A stretch of 64,000 nucleotides of DNA from an uncultured beta proteobacterium (GTDB lineage Bacteria; Pseudomonadota; Gammaproteobacteria; Burkholderiales; SG8-41). The stretch is from NCBI GenBank assembly GCA_903889565.1, contig CAISYC010000036.1, positions 17,762 to 81,761 on the forward strand, written 5' to 3'. The position numbers and the translations under genes are program-made. The notes beneath the pieces were generated by a model that worked only from the letters and a program-made list of their open reading frames with translations, ran no database searches and was not told the DNA's origin. Of the stretch, positions 17,457 to 25,887 are shown piece after piece (positions within the stretch are counted from its first letter, which is position 1; each line of letters starts with the position of its first letter).

Positions 17457-18023
17457 CTACTTCATTTTCGACAGCACCTCGAGCATCTCGTCATTGGGCA
17501 CGAGACCGCGCGGATCGGTAACGCGCGCGTAAACAACGACGCCGTTTTTATCGACGATGAACCACGAACGCTTCGAGCGCAGATACTGCGGAATGCGCGC
17601 GGGATCCTGCGCCATCGCCGGATCGTCCTGCAACACGCCGTAGGCGCGCGAAATCTGCCGGCGCAAGTCGGAGAGCAACGGATAGGTCAAACCAAGCTTT
17701 TCGCCCCATGCCTTGTTCGCATCGGGGAAATCGACGCTGATGCCCAGGACCTGGGCATTTGCCGCCTCGAACTGGGGAAGATCCAGCTGAAAGGCGAGCG
17801 CTTCCTGCGTTCAGGTGCTGGTGAAGGCGCCGATGTAGAAGAACAGCACGACGTTTTTTTTGCCGGCGAAATCGGCGAGCCTGATTTCCTTGCCGGTGGT
17901 GGACGGTGCCGCGAACTCCGGTGCTTTGGCGCCGACCTCGATCGCCGACGCCGCGGCCGCAAACAGCGCGGCCCCTGCGATCAGCAATCCCGCAGTGAAT
18001 TGTCTTAATCGTCTTGCGTGCAT
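17457..18023 (-). CDS. Exported selenocysteine peroxiredoxin (AhpC/TSA family), TGA at 17811-17813
   Basis: A 188-aa thioredoxin-fold peroxidase read through one in-frame TGA at codon 71. Residues 1-28 are a signal peptide (LLIAGAALFAAAASA), so the protein acts outside the cytosol. The peroxidatic motif is FYIGAFTST-U-TQEALAF: TGA stands exactly where this family has cysteine, with the TxxC threonine at 68. Downstream, QVLGISVDFPDANKAW and RSWFIVDKNGVVVYAR complete the fold. There is no cysteine anywhere, making it a one-selenocysteine enzyme needing an external reductant. GGGAGGG lies 5 nt before the ATG. A hairpin can form 16-47 nt after the TGA. The gene follows the UxxC thioredoxin gene by 47 nt. 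Alternative: a pseudogene with a nonsense mutation, unlikely given the neighbour and FdnG. Confidence 0.85.
17764..17795 (-). promoter_or_regulatory. Candidate bacterial SECIS hairpin of the selenoperoxiredoxin gene
   Basis: Starting 15 nt after the TGA, the mRNA can pair GCCT with AGGC (outer) and GCTGG with CCAGT (inner, one G-U) around a loop atcttcc, separated by small internal loops. Distance fits bacterial SECIS elements (apical loop ~16-37 nt after UGA). The loop lacks an obvious GU, so this is less convincing than the hairpins of the other two genes. Confidence 0.45.
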
Positions 18024-18070
18024 GACAGCCCTCCCGTGGTTGGTTACGAATGCCCTAAAACCAAAAATGC

Positions 18071-18610
18071 CTAGGAACGCGCCGACAGCGCCTTGATGTA
18101 ATTGCGGAACGCCGGACTCAGCAAATCGATCGGGCCGTAACCGCCGCCGACCACCGCGCCATTACGGTCGATGATGACGGTCCACGGCGTCACGCGCACG
18201 CCAAGCGAACGCGCGAGCTTCATCTCCGGATCGAGCGGCACCGGCAGCACGTACTTGTGTTCGTTGAGGAAGGGCTTGACCGCCTGCGCGCCCGTGCCAT
18301 CAAGCGAAATGGCGAGCACCGGGACGCCGCTTTTCTGGTATTCCTGCTGTGCCCTCTGCACGGAGGGCATTTCACCGACGCAGATGTCTCACCAGGTTGC
18401 CCAGAAGCGGGCAATGATGACCTTGCCTTTGTAGTCGTCGGACTGCACCGTCGCGCCGGTGGCGGTCGGCATATTGAACGCGGGCAGCGTGATCGCTTTG
18501 GCCGGCGCCGTCAGACCCTGCGGCAGCGGCGGCAGATCGGCGGCGGCGGCGAACGATGCGGCCAATGCCAACCCGATGAAACTCCAGATGCGCGTCTGCG
18601 TCGATTTCAT
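18071..18610 (-). CDS. Exported selenocysteine thioredoxin-like protein (TlpA/ResA type, UxxC), TGA at 18389-18391
   Basis: A 179-aa thioredoxin-like protein with TGA at codon 74. A signal peptide covers residues ~1-23 (SFIGLALAASFAAAA). The redox site reads FWATW-U-DIC: TlpA-family proteins have WATWCxxC here, so U74 replaces the attacking cysteine and C77 is the resolving one. The cis-proline is P142 (RVTPWTVIID), and GGGYGP is near the C-terminus. The gene is first of a two-gene unit with the selenoperoxiredoxin. The protein is a good candidate reductant of that partner in the periplasm. A G-rich ribosome binding site precedes ATG 18610. C77 is the only cysteine I see. Nonsense mutation is the alternative and looks unlikely. 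Confidence 0.86.
18351..18368 (-). promoter_or_regulatory. Candidate bacterial SECIS hairpin of the selenothioredoxin-like gene
   Basis: A perfect 6-bp stem gccctc/gagggc closes the loop cgtgca, which contains GU. The loop lies about 27 nt after the TGA, inside the window known for SelB-recognised bacterial SECIS elements. The stem is inside the coding region, as expected. Confidence 0.65.
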
Positions 18611-18692
18611 GGTGCCCCCCCGACTTGATGCAGTTTAATTCAGCAAGCAACATAGCAGAGTGCGCACACGGTCACAAGCGCGCGGCAAATGT

Positions 18693-19676
18693 TTATTCCG
18701 CGCGTGCGCCCGACGCCTTGACCACCTTCGCCCACTTCTCGGTTTCCACCCTGATAAAGGCGGCGAACGCTTCCGGCGTGGTACCGGAGGCCTCGGTGCC
18801 TTGCGCCAGCAGGCGCTCGTGCACATCGGGCATGTGCAGCACCTTCAGCACCTCGGTATTGAGCCTGGCGATGATCGCCTTCGGCGTGCCGGCAGGCGCA
18901 GCCAGGCCGTACCAAGTGGTCGCCTCGAAACCGGGCAGCCCGCCTTCGGCAATCGTCGGCAGTTCAGGCGTGGTCAGCGAGCGCTTTGCGCTGGTCACCG
19001 CGATCGCCTTCAGCTTGCCGGCCCTGACCTGCGGCAGTGACGGCGGCATGGTCGAGAACATCAGTTGCACCTGACCGGCCAGCAGATCGGTCAGCGCCGG
19101 TGCTGCGCCCTTGTACGGCACGTGCACGAGTTTGACGCCGGCCATGGTGTTGAACAATTCACCGGCGAGCTGGGCCGGCGTACCCAGACCCGACGATGCA
19201 AAATTGAGTTTGCCCGGACTCGCCTTCGCGAGCGCAATCAGTTCCCTGACCGTGTTAGCCGGCAGCGCCGGATGGGCCACCAGCAGATTGGGCGTGGCGC
19301 CGGCAAGCGTGATCAGCGCGAAATCCTTCAACGGATCGAACGGCAGTTTGCCCATCAGGCTGCCGTTGATTGAAAACGGTCCCGACAGCGCCATCACCAG
19401 CGTATAGCCGTCGGGCACCGCCTTGGCGACGATGTCGGTGCCGATGTTGCCGCCCGCGCCGCCGCGATTGTCGGCGATGATGGTCTGGCCGAGCGCTTCG
19501 CCGAGTTTCTGCGCGATGGTGCGCGCCGTGATGTCCGAGCCGCCGCCGGGCGGGAACGGCACCACCAATCGAATCGGGCGGTCGGGATAAGTCTCCGCGC
19601 CGGCAGCTGCGGCGAAGGCCGTGGCAGCCGCGAACAACGCCGCCGTCATAATTCTTTTGCATACATGCCAATTCAT
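18693..19676 (-). CDS. Bug-family substrate-binding protein (5 of 9)
   Basis: 327 aa. A signal peptide ends at AAAGA-ETYP. Signature VPFPPGGGSDITAR, IIADNRGGAGGNIG and AVPDGYT; C-terminus ETEKWAKVVKASGA. ATG 19676 has AAAGG about 8 nt upstream, and the 12 extra residues of the longer frame would precede a normal signal peptide. The next Bug gene lies 57 nt upstream on the same strand, so this is a second tandem receptor pair. It sits directly upstream (82 nt) of the selenoprotein pair, and a shared transcript is possible though not indicated by any signal. Confidence 0.9.
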   Translation of the reverse strand: MNWHVCKRIMTAALFAAATAFAAAAGAETYPDRPIRLVVPFPPGGGSDITARTIAQKLGEALGQTIIADNRGGAGGNIGTDIVAKAVPDGYTLVMALSGPFSINGSLMGKLPFDPLKDFALITLAGATPNLLVAHPALPANTVRELIALAKASPGKLNFASSGLGTPAQLAGELFNTMAGVKLVHVPYKGAAPALTDLLAGQVQLMFSTMPPSLPQVRAGKLKAIAVTSAKRSLTTPELPTIAEGGLPGFEATTWYGLAAPAGTPKAIIARLNTEVLKVLHMPDVHERLLAQGTEASGTTPEAFAAFIRVETEKWAKVVKASGARAE

Positions 19677-19732
19677 GTTCTTGCCTTTCAAAACCGCCTG
19701 CGGGAAACGCACGAGGCCATCATCTTACGCCT

Positions 19733-20695
19733 TCAATACGCGGCGTCGGCGCGGATGTCCGCCGCATGCATGACCTTCGCCCATTTGACGATTTCCTGCT
19801 TGATGTACGTTGCAAATTGCGCCGGGCTGTTGCCGACCGGATCGACACCTTGCCCCTTCAATCGCTCGCGGACCTCGGCGGATTGCAGCGCCGACGAAAT
19901 CTCCGCGGCCAATCGCGCCACTACGGCACGCGGCGTCTGCGCCGGCGCCAGCATGCCGTACCACGATCCGGACTCGTAGCCGGGCAGGCCGGATTCGGCC
20001 ACCGTCGGCAACTCTGGCATCACCGCCGAGCGTTTGAGCGCGGTCACTGCGATCGCGCGCAATCGTCCTGAGCGCACATACGGCAGCGTGGTCGGACTGG
20101 TACCGAACATCAGGGCAAGCCGCCCGGCGACGAGGTCGCCGATGCCGATCGCCGCGCCTTTGTACGGCACATGCACGAGCTTGACGCCGGCCGTGATGTT
20201 GAACAATTCCGCCGCCAGATGCGGCGCATCGCCGGTGCCGGCCGAGGGATAAAACAATTCGCCCGGCCGCGCTTTTGCAAGTGCGATCAGTTCGGCCACG
20301 CTGCTCACCGGCTGCGCCGGATGCACGGCGAGGATCAGCGGTGTTGTCGCCACCAGCGAGACCGGCGCGAAATCGCGCAGCACGTCGTAGGGCAATTTTG
20401 GATAAAGCGTGACATTGATGGCGAGCGTGCTGCTCGACATCACCAGCGTATATCCGTCGGCCGGCGCTCTGGCGACGATTTCCATGCCGATGATGGTGGT
20501 CGCACCCGGCCGGTTATCGACCACGACAGGCTGGCCGAGATTTTTTGCCATCGCCTGCGCCAGCGTGCGCGAGACGAGATCGTTGCCACCGCCGGGCGCG
20601 AACGGCGAAACCAGACGCAGCGGGCGCTGCGGAAAGGTTTGCGCAACCACCGGCGATGCAGCGAGCGCCGCCAATACCAGCATCATCGTCTTCAT
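19733..20695 (-). CDS. Bug-family substrate-binding protein (6 of 9)
   Basis: 320 aa with signal peptide MMLVLAALAASPVVAQ. Signature SPFAPGGGNDLVSR, VVVDNRPGATTIIG (the GAGGN loop is altered, as in the receptor at 11633) and RAPADGYT; C-terminus KQEIVKWAKVMHAADI. ATG 20695 lies 4 nt after the stop of the alpha/beta hydrolase gene, so the two are coupled; a TTG 24 nt upstream opens the longer frame but sits inside the hydrolase gene. Hydrolase plus receptor suggests uptake and cleavage of an ester or lactone. Confidence 0.89.
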   Translation of the reverse strand: MKTMMLVLAALAASPVVAQTFPQRPLRLVSPFAPGGGNDLVSRTLAQAMAKNLGQPVVVDNRPGATTIIGMEIVARAPADGYTLVMSSSTLAINVTLYPKLPYDVLRDFAPVSLVATTPLILAVHPAQPVSSVAELIALAKARPGELFYPSAGTGDAPHLAAELFNITAGVKLVHVPYKGAAIGIGDLVAGRLALMFGTSPTTLPYVRSGRLRAIAVTALKRSAVMPELPTVAESGLPGYESGSWYGMLAPAQTPRAVVARLAAEISSALQSAEVRERLKGQGVDPVGNSPAQFATYIKQEIVKWAKVMHAADIRADAAY

Positions 20696-20699
20696 GAGG

Positions 20700-21533
20700 C
20701 TAATGCTCGCGGCAGGCAATGCCGTCGTGCTGCGCGACGAAGTGCAACACCTGTGTTGCGCAAGCCGCCGGCTGCGTGCAATGCAGGTTGTGAAAATGCG
20801 ACGGTAGATGAATGAGCCGCAGGTCGCGCACGTTTTTCTTCAGCACCGCCTCCTGCTCCGGCGTACTGTGCGTGTCGTGCGACGGATAGATCGCCAGCGT
20901 CGGCGTTGCGATGCGCGCGAGGTAAGGCGTGGTGTCGAGGCTATAGGTAAACCGTTGCATCTGTACCATCACTTCAAGGTCGGACCTGCCCTGCTCGGCG
21001 GCGAACCAATCCAGCAGCCCCGGGTCGGTGTCCGGCGGAAAGCGGTCGGCAGTGTTTTTTGCGCGCGCGTAGCCGGCCGCACCGAGCTTGCGCAGCGCCG
21101 CCTCGCCGACGCCAACCCGTTGCGCCGCGGTTTCATCAAGACGCACCGGCGCCGAGATGAGGCTCAAGGTGCGCACGCGCTGCGGCCGCTCGGCGGCTAA
21201 CAGCATGCCGATGATGCCGCCCGTCGATTCGCCGCAGTAGTGGACGCTGTCCGCACCTGCATGATCGAGGATCGCCTCGACGTCGGCGATCCAGCTGGCG
21301 ACCGTGAAGCCGCTCTTGAGATCGAAGTCTTTCGACGAGCGGCCGAGCCCGCGCAGATCAGTGCGGATCACCTTGTAGAAGCGCGACAGATAGGGCACCC
21401 ACTGAAACCAGAATTTCGATGAACGCGCAAAACCGTGCTGCAGAATAATGAATGGCGCATCGCGCCAGGGATCGGTGTAGTCGTCGAGTTCGTAATACAA
21501 CGCGGGTGCGCCGCGGCGCTCAACGTAGGGCAT
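20700..21533 (-). CDS. Alpha/beta fold hydrolase
   Basis: 277 aa cytosolic serine hydrolase. ILQHGFARSSKFW (residues ~29-41) forms the oxyanion hole, CGESTGGIIG (~99-108) holds the nucleophile serine in GxSxG, TLAIYPSHDTHS gives the acid residue and LPSHFHNLH near 250 gives the catalytic histidine. TDLRGLGRS is the usual loop after strand 4. It resembles 3-oxoadipate enol-lactonase-type hydrolases, but the substrate is open. It lies 23 nt downstream of the second Gfo/Idh/MocA gene and directly before a Bug gene. Confidence 0.85.
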   Translation of the reverse strand: MPYVERRGAPALYYELDDYTDPWRDAPFIILQHGFARSSKFWFQWVPYLSRFYKVIRTDLRGLGRSSKDFDLKSGFTVASWIADVEAILDHAGADSVHYCGESTGGIIGMLLAAERPQRVRTLSLISAPVRLDETAAQRVGVGEAALRKLGAAGYARAKNTADRFPPDTDPGLLDWFAAEQGRSDLEVMVQMQRFTYSLDTTPYLARIATPTLAIYPSHDTHSTPEQEAVLKKNVRDLRLIHLPSHFHNLHCTQPAACATQVLHFVAQHDGIACREH

Positions 21534-21556
21534 GCAAATTTTCCATGCGCCCGCGT

Positions 21557-22639
21557 TTACGCCGACAACGGCAGCTTGACCTGGCGCCCGCTGTCGGCGG
21601 CGAGTTCGATCGCCAGCGTGGTTTCGAGATTGGCGCGCGCCTCTTCGGGCGTGGCCAGCACGCAGCGCTTGCCGGTGGCGAGATGATCGAGCCAGGCGCG
21701 CGTTTCGTTCGCGATCGGCCCCCAGAAATCGCCGAGCGCCCAGTCGCCCGGCGTGCCGCTGCCCATGAACACCATGTTGACGTTGTGATCGGGCAGATAG
21801 ACGTGCGGCACGCCCTTCTCGCTGTACATGATCTGGTCGGTGTGATCGTCGTCAAGAATCATCACGCCCTCGGCGCCAAGAATCTCGACGCGCGCGGCAT
21901 GACCCAGCGACGGATATTTTTCCGGCAGCGCATAACAAACGCCGAGATTGACCACGGCGCCGCTCGCATACGTGAGAATCGCCCAGTTGACATCGTCGAC
22001 CTCGTGACCCGCCGCCTGCAGCACGCCCTTCTGGCCGCGCGCATAGACTTCGACCGGCGCGCCCGCGTCGAGCAGCCAGTTGGCGAGATCGACGTAATAA
22101 GTCAGCGCATCGACCACCGGTGTCGCATGCGGATTGCGCCCGAGCATGGCCAGCGCCTGCGAGCGCGAGTTGTAGACGCGCATCGCCGCGCCGATCACCT
22201 TGCCGATGCGGCCCTGCTCGATCTGTTCCTTCGCCAACAAGTAGCGGTCTTTGTAACGGCGGCTGTAACCGACCCGCACTTCGACGCCGGCTTTGGCGCC
22301 GGCCGCGATGATGCGATCGGCGTCGGCAGTGGTCAGCGCGATCGGCTTTTCGACCAGCACCGGCTTGCCGAGTTCGATCGCCGCCAGCACTGCGTCGAGA
22401 TGCTCGCCTTCACTGGTCGAAACGATGACGGCATTGACCTGCGGGTGCGCGATGATCGCGCGGTTGTCGGTTGTGGCGATGCTGGCACCGACGGTTTTGG
22501 CGAGTTTCTGCGCGTTGGCTTCGACCGCATCCGACACCGCGAGAAAAGTCACTGCCGGGTGTTCCGACGCCAGCCGCGAGCGCAGCGTGCCGATGCGGCC
22601 GGAACCGACCACTGCGATACCGAGTTGTTTGCGTTGCAT
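21557..22639 (-). CDS. Gfo/Idh/MocA family NAD(P)-dependent oxidoreductase (paralog B)
   Basis: 360 aa. Rossmann motif AVVGSGRIGTLRS at residues ~9-21 and VEKPIAL near 100. ATG 22639 is supported by GGCGAGGAGA just upstream; the longest frame adds 58 residues of unrelated composition. Strong relation to paralog A at 5550, including VGYSRRYK, NPHATPVVDALTYYVDL and PGDWALGDFWGP. Both paralogs lie in Bug-containing clusters, suggesting related substrates. Operon order: this gene, hydrolase, Bug receptor 6, Bug receptor 5. Confidence 0.86.
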   Translation of the reverse strand: MQRKQLGIAVVGSGRIGTLRSRLASEHPAVTFLAVSDAVEANAQKLAKTVGASIATTDNRAIIAHPQVNAVIVSTSEGEHLDAVLAAIELGKPVLVEKPIALTTADADRIIAAGAKAGVEVRVGYSRRYKDRYLLAKEQIEQGRIGKVIGAAMRVYNSRSQALAMLGRNPHATPVVDALTYYVDLANWLLDAGAPVEVYARGQKGVLQAAGHEVDDVNWAILTYASGAVVNLGVCYALPEKYPSLGHAARVEILGAEGVMILDDDHTDQIMYSEKGVPHVYLPDHNVNMVFMGSGTPGDWALGDFWGPIANETRAWLDHLATGKRCVLATPEEARANLETTLAIELAADSGRQVKLPLSA

Positions 22640-22748
22640 CAGGTTCTCCTCGCCGGCGATTTTCGCATATCGAGCGGCGACCCGTGCTTTACGCATGCGC
22701 CGTCGCGGCGTAGCATCGGCCGCACAATAAAACCGGAGGAGAAACACC

Positions 22749-23816
22749 ATGGGCGAACCCCAAGCGGCCGTAGCGCGCACGCGCCGCGACTTTCTGAAAA
22801 TCAGCGGCGCCACCGCGGCCTTGTCCGCACTGACGCCCGTCGCGAACGCGCAAACGCCGGGCGGCGGCTCGATCGACGCGCATGCGCACTGGGCACCGGA
22901 GGCTTATATCAAGGCAGTCACTGCGCTCGGCCAGGCGCCGCGCACGCGCGGCAAGCCGATCGAGCCGAAACTGTATGACCTCAATCTGCGCATGCAATGG
23001 ATGGATGCGCGCAATGTGCAGACGCACGTGCTGACGCTGTCAGGCAGCATGCCCTGGGGTTGGGCCAAACCCGATGAAGCGGTGCGTCTTGCGCAGATGG
23101 TTAACGATGCCGGCATGGAGGCGCATGCCGCGCATCCGCAGCGCTTTCTGATCGGCGCCGCGCTGCCGATTCGCGATGCGGCGGCGTCGCTCACCGAACT
23201 CAACCGCATCGCCGGCAAACCCGGCATCCGCGCCGTGGGGCTGCCCAATTCGCTCGACGGCAAAGACTATCTGTTTGCCCCCGAATATGCGCCGCTGCTG
23301 GCACGCTGCGAAGAACTCGGCTTGCCGCTGGTGTTCCACCCGGTCGATTACTCGCCGAATCATTATTCCGAACCGCGTCTCGAAGGGCCGAATCTGCTCT
23401 ACAACACGCTGGGCTTTCCGTTCGAAACGGCGACCACCGCGGCAAAATTCATTTTCAGCGGCACGCTCGACCGCTTTCCGAAACTCGACATCGTGCTGCC
23501 GCACTCGGGCGGCTGTTTTCCGTACATCGCCGGGCGCATTCAGCACAGCATCGACAAGGACGCCACCGAAAACAAATTGAAGCACCCGGTGCGCGACTAC
23601 ATCCGGCGCTTTCACTACGATTCGATGGCCTATTATCCGGAGACCCTGCGCTTCATGATCAGCCTGCTCGGCACCGACCGCATCGTCATCGGCACCGACA
23701 GCTTTGCGACCATGGATATCGATCAGCCCAACGCACTGGTCGAACAGCTGAACCTGCCGGCCGCCGAGCGCGACCGGATATTTTCGGGCAATGCGAAGCG
23801 GCTGTTCCGGATCTAG
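22749..23816 (+). CDS. Amidohydrolase family protein (ACMSD-like), Tat-exported
   Basis: 355 aa metal-dependent hydrolase or decarboxylase of the amidohydrolase_2 group. N-terminal RTRRDFLKISGATAALSAL is a twin-arginine signal, unusual for this normally cytosolic family. Metal and catalytic residues: HxH in IDAHAHW (~43-48), H in LVFHPVDY, H in LPHSGGCFPY and D in VIGTDSFATMD. GGAGGAG precedes the ATG. The last 4 nt overlap the end of the convergent CFA synthase gene. Decarboxylation of a 2-amino-muconate-type or hydroxybenzoate-type acid is the family's usual chemistry. Confidence 0.85.
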   Translation: MGEPQAAVARTRRDFLKISGATAALSALTPVANAQTPGGGSIDAHAHWAPEAYIKAVTALGQAPRTRGKPIEPKLYDLNLRMQWMDARNVQTHVLTLSGSMPWGWAKPDEAVRLAQMVNDAGMEAHAAHPQRFLIGAALPIRDAAASLTELNRIAGKPGIRAVGLPNSLDGKDYLFAPEYAPLLARCEELGLPLVFHPVDYSPNHYSEPRLEGPNLLYNTLGFPFETATTAAKFIFSGTLDRFPKLDIVLPHSGGCFPYIAGRIQHSIDKDATENKLKHPVRDYIRRFHYDSMAYYPETLRFMISLLGTDRIVIGTDSFATMDIDQPNALVEQLNLPAAERDRIFSGNAKRLFRI

Positions 23817-25108
23817 CCGCCGGCGTAGGTGAAATACGCGGCCTGTGCGAGCGCCGGCCGCGCGCCCGGCTTGACCAGCAGCATCTGCGCGTCGCCCAGC
23901 ACGCCTTCGGCAAAGCCGCCCTCGCAGTAGCAGAAGTAAAACTCCCACATGCGGATGAATTCCTCGGGGTAGCCGAGCGCGCGCACGCGGTCGAGATTGG
24001 CGAACATGTTTTCGCGCCAGATTCGCAGCGTCGTCGCGTAATGCCGGCCGATATCGTAGAGATCGACCAATCGCAGATCGGTCACGCGCGCAACCGCGTC
24101 ACAGATCGCCGCCACCGACGGAATGCAGCTGCCGGGAAAAATATAACGCTGAATGAAATCGACCGAATCGCGCGCCGCCGCATAACGCTGGTCGGCGATG
24201 GTAATCGCCTGCAGCATCATCAGGCCGTCGCGTTTCAGGAGATCGCTGCATTTTCGGAAATAGGTATCGTAATACTGGTGCCCGACCGCCTCGATCATTT
24301 CGATCGAGACGAGTTTGTCGTACCTGCCGGTCAAGTCGCGGTAGTCCTCGCGCAGGAGCGTGATGCGGTCGGCGAGCCCCGCGGCATCGACGCGCTCGCG
24401 CGCGAGTTCGAACTGCTGCTGCGAGATGGTGGTGGTGGTGACGCGGCAACCGTAGCGGCCGGCGGCGTGCAGCGCCATGCCGCCCCAGCCGGTGCCGATT
24501 TCGAGCAGGTGATCGTCCGGTTTCAATTCGAGCCGGCGGCAGATGCGATCGAGCTTGGCGGTTGAGGCCTCTTCGAGGGACATCTCAGGCCGCTCAAACA
24601 ACGCGCTCGAATACATCAGGGTCGGGTCGAGAAACAGCCGGAAGAAATCGTTGCCCAGATCATAATGGGCCGCGATGTTGCGGCGGCTGCCGTCTCGGTT
24701 GTTGCGCGCGGCCCAGTGCAGCGCCTTCCTGAGCGGCAGCGCGAAGCGCGCGAAGCCGCCCTCCAGACCATCAACCACATGCAGATTGTTGACGAGCACG
24801 CGGATCACCGTGGTGAGATCATCGGTGCTCCAGCTGCCCTGCATATAGGCTTCGCCGGCGCCGATCGAGCCACCGAAGGCGAGGTCGGTGTAAAAGCGCG
24901 GATCGAGCACGCGCACGGTGGCGGTCAATGCGCATTGCGCATCGAGGCGGCCGAATTCGCGAACGCCCGAACGGTCCTCCAGACGCAGCACGCCGTGTTC
25001 AATCGCAGCCAGCCGCTCCAGCACGGCGCGGGCGGCGAATTTTTCATAGGCGTTCGGCGTTACCGCGGGAACCGCGGCGGCCATTTCATCGGCGCTATTC
25101 ATCTTCAT
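23813..25108 (-). CDS. Cyclopropane-fatty-acyl-phospholipid synthase family methyltransferase
   Basis: 431 aa SAM-dependent enzyme that adds a methylene or methyl carbon to double bonds of membrane phospholipid acyl chains. The N-terminal ~110 residues are the CFA lipid-binding domain (FGGSIGAGEAYMQGSW), then NIAAHYDLGNDFFRLFLD, the SAM motif LLEIGTGWGGMALHAA near 195, SIEMIEAVGHQY with the bicarbonate-site residues, and FIQRYIFPGS. ATG 25108 overlaps the DUF1365 stop by 4 nt. It is the last gene of the nine-gene light/stress operon and a likely end effector. Confidence 0.92.
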   Translation of the reverse strand: MKMNSADEMAAAVPAVTPNAYEKFAARAVLERLAAIEHGVLRLEDRSGVREFGRLDAQCALTATVRVLDPRFYTDLAFGGSIGAGEAYMQGSWSTDDLTTVIRVLVNNLHVVDGLEGGFARFALPLRKALHWAARNNRDGSRRNIAAHYDLGNDFFRLFLDPTLMYSSALFERPEMSLEEASTAKLDRICRRLELKPDDHLLEIGTGWGGMALHAAGRYGCRVTTTTISQQQFELARERVDAAGLADRITLLREDYRDLTGRYDKLVSIEMIEAVGHQYYDTYFRKCSDLLKRDGLMMLQAITIADQRYAAARDSVDFIQRYIFPGSCIPSVAAICDAVARVTDLRLVDLYDIGRHYATTLRIWRENMFANLDRVRALGYPEEFIRMWEFYFCYCEGGFAEGVLGDAQMLLVKPGARPALAQAAYFTYAGG

Positions 25109-25887
25109 GATTTGGGCGCCGCGTGCAGCGCATCGAGTTTGTCCGGATGGGTGTGCACCGGCACCCGTTTCAACCAAAGCCGCAGCGCCTGCCAGTGGAT
25201 CGCCGCGATGACCTGCAGCGTCATCAGCGGGTACTTGATCAGCGTCAGCGCGAGTTGCCCGGCTGTCACCGGCGCGCGGGTCAGCCGCATGGTGGCGTCG
25301 AACTGTTTGCAGCCGGCCCTATCGCGCAAGGCCATGTGCGCGCTCAACTGTTGCTCCGGCGTGTTGAAATGCCAGTCGTAGGCGAGCTCCATCGGCATGA
25401 ACGGCGAGACATGCATGGCCTTGACGCTGCGGTAACTGTGGTGGCGCGCGGTCAACGGCGGCCGCGGGTCGTCAAGCAAATAACAATGGCGCTCGCCCCA
25501 CGGCGTGTTGTTGACCTCGGCGACGATACACTCGAGCGCCCGGTCCGCGGCGTCGAAGCAATAGTAGAAACTCACCGGGTTGAAGCAGTAGCCGAAGTAA
25601 CGCAGATGCGTCAACAGGCGGATCGGGCCATGCGGCCGGCGGCCGCCGCGACTTTCAACGAGATCGCGCACCGCCTGATCGAGCGGCTGCGCCGGATCGC
25701 CAAGGTGATCGGCGCGATCGAAGCGGGCGAGCGCGGCGCGCCGTGTCGACCACAGCCAGCGGCCGCGAAACACCGTGTCGAGCTCGGCGAGGTCGAGATA
25801 AACCATGAACAGCGGATAGCTGAACAGGTGTTCGCGCGGGGCGAAACGCCGGTGTCTAAGCGACCCGTGATAAATCGCGCTGTGCAT
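25105..25887 (-). CDS. DUF1365 domain-containing protein
   Basis: 260 aa. Start MHSAIYHGSLRHRRF at 25887 matches the family's usual opening; the ORF's first 67 residues overlap the amine oxidase gene in another frame and are not real. Typical segments are FSYPLFMVYLDLAEL, HLRYFGYCFNPVSFYYCFD and EVNNTPWGERHCY. Function is unknown, but this family is almost always next to a FAD amine oxidase and CFA synthase, as here, which implies a role in modifying CFA-type lipids. It overlaps the upstream gene by 32 nt and the downstream one by 4 nt. Confidence 0.9.
   Translation of the reverse strand: MHSAIYHGSLRHRRFAPREHLFSYPLFMVYLDLAELDTVFRGRWLWSTRRAALARFDRADHLGDPAQPLDQAVRDLVESRGGRRPHGPIRLLTHLRYFGYCFNPVSFYYCFDAADRALECIVAEVNNTPWGERHCYLLDDPRPPLTARHHSYRSVKAMHVSPFMPMELAYDWHFNTPEQQLSAHMALRDRAGCKQFDATMRLTRAPVTAGQLALTLIKYPLMTLQVIAAIHWQALRLWLKRVPVHTHPDKLDALHAAPKS

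Noticed and set aside
17457..18610. Four short separate genes or two pseudogenes with nonsense mutations
   Set aside because: Each TGA falls exactly on a catalytic cysteine codon, both sides of each stop are well-conserved coding sequence in the same frame, and a third such TGA exists in fdnG at the known Sec position.
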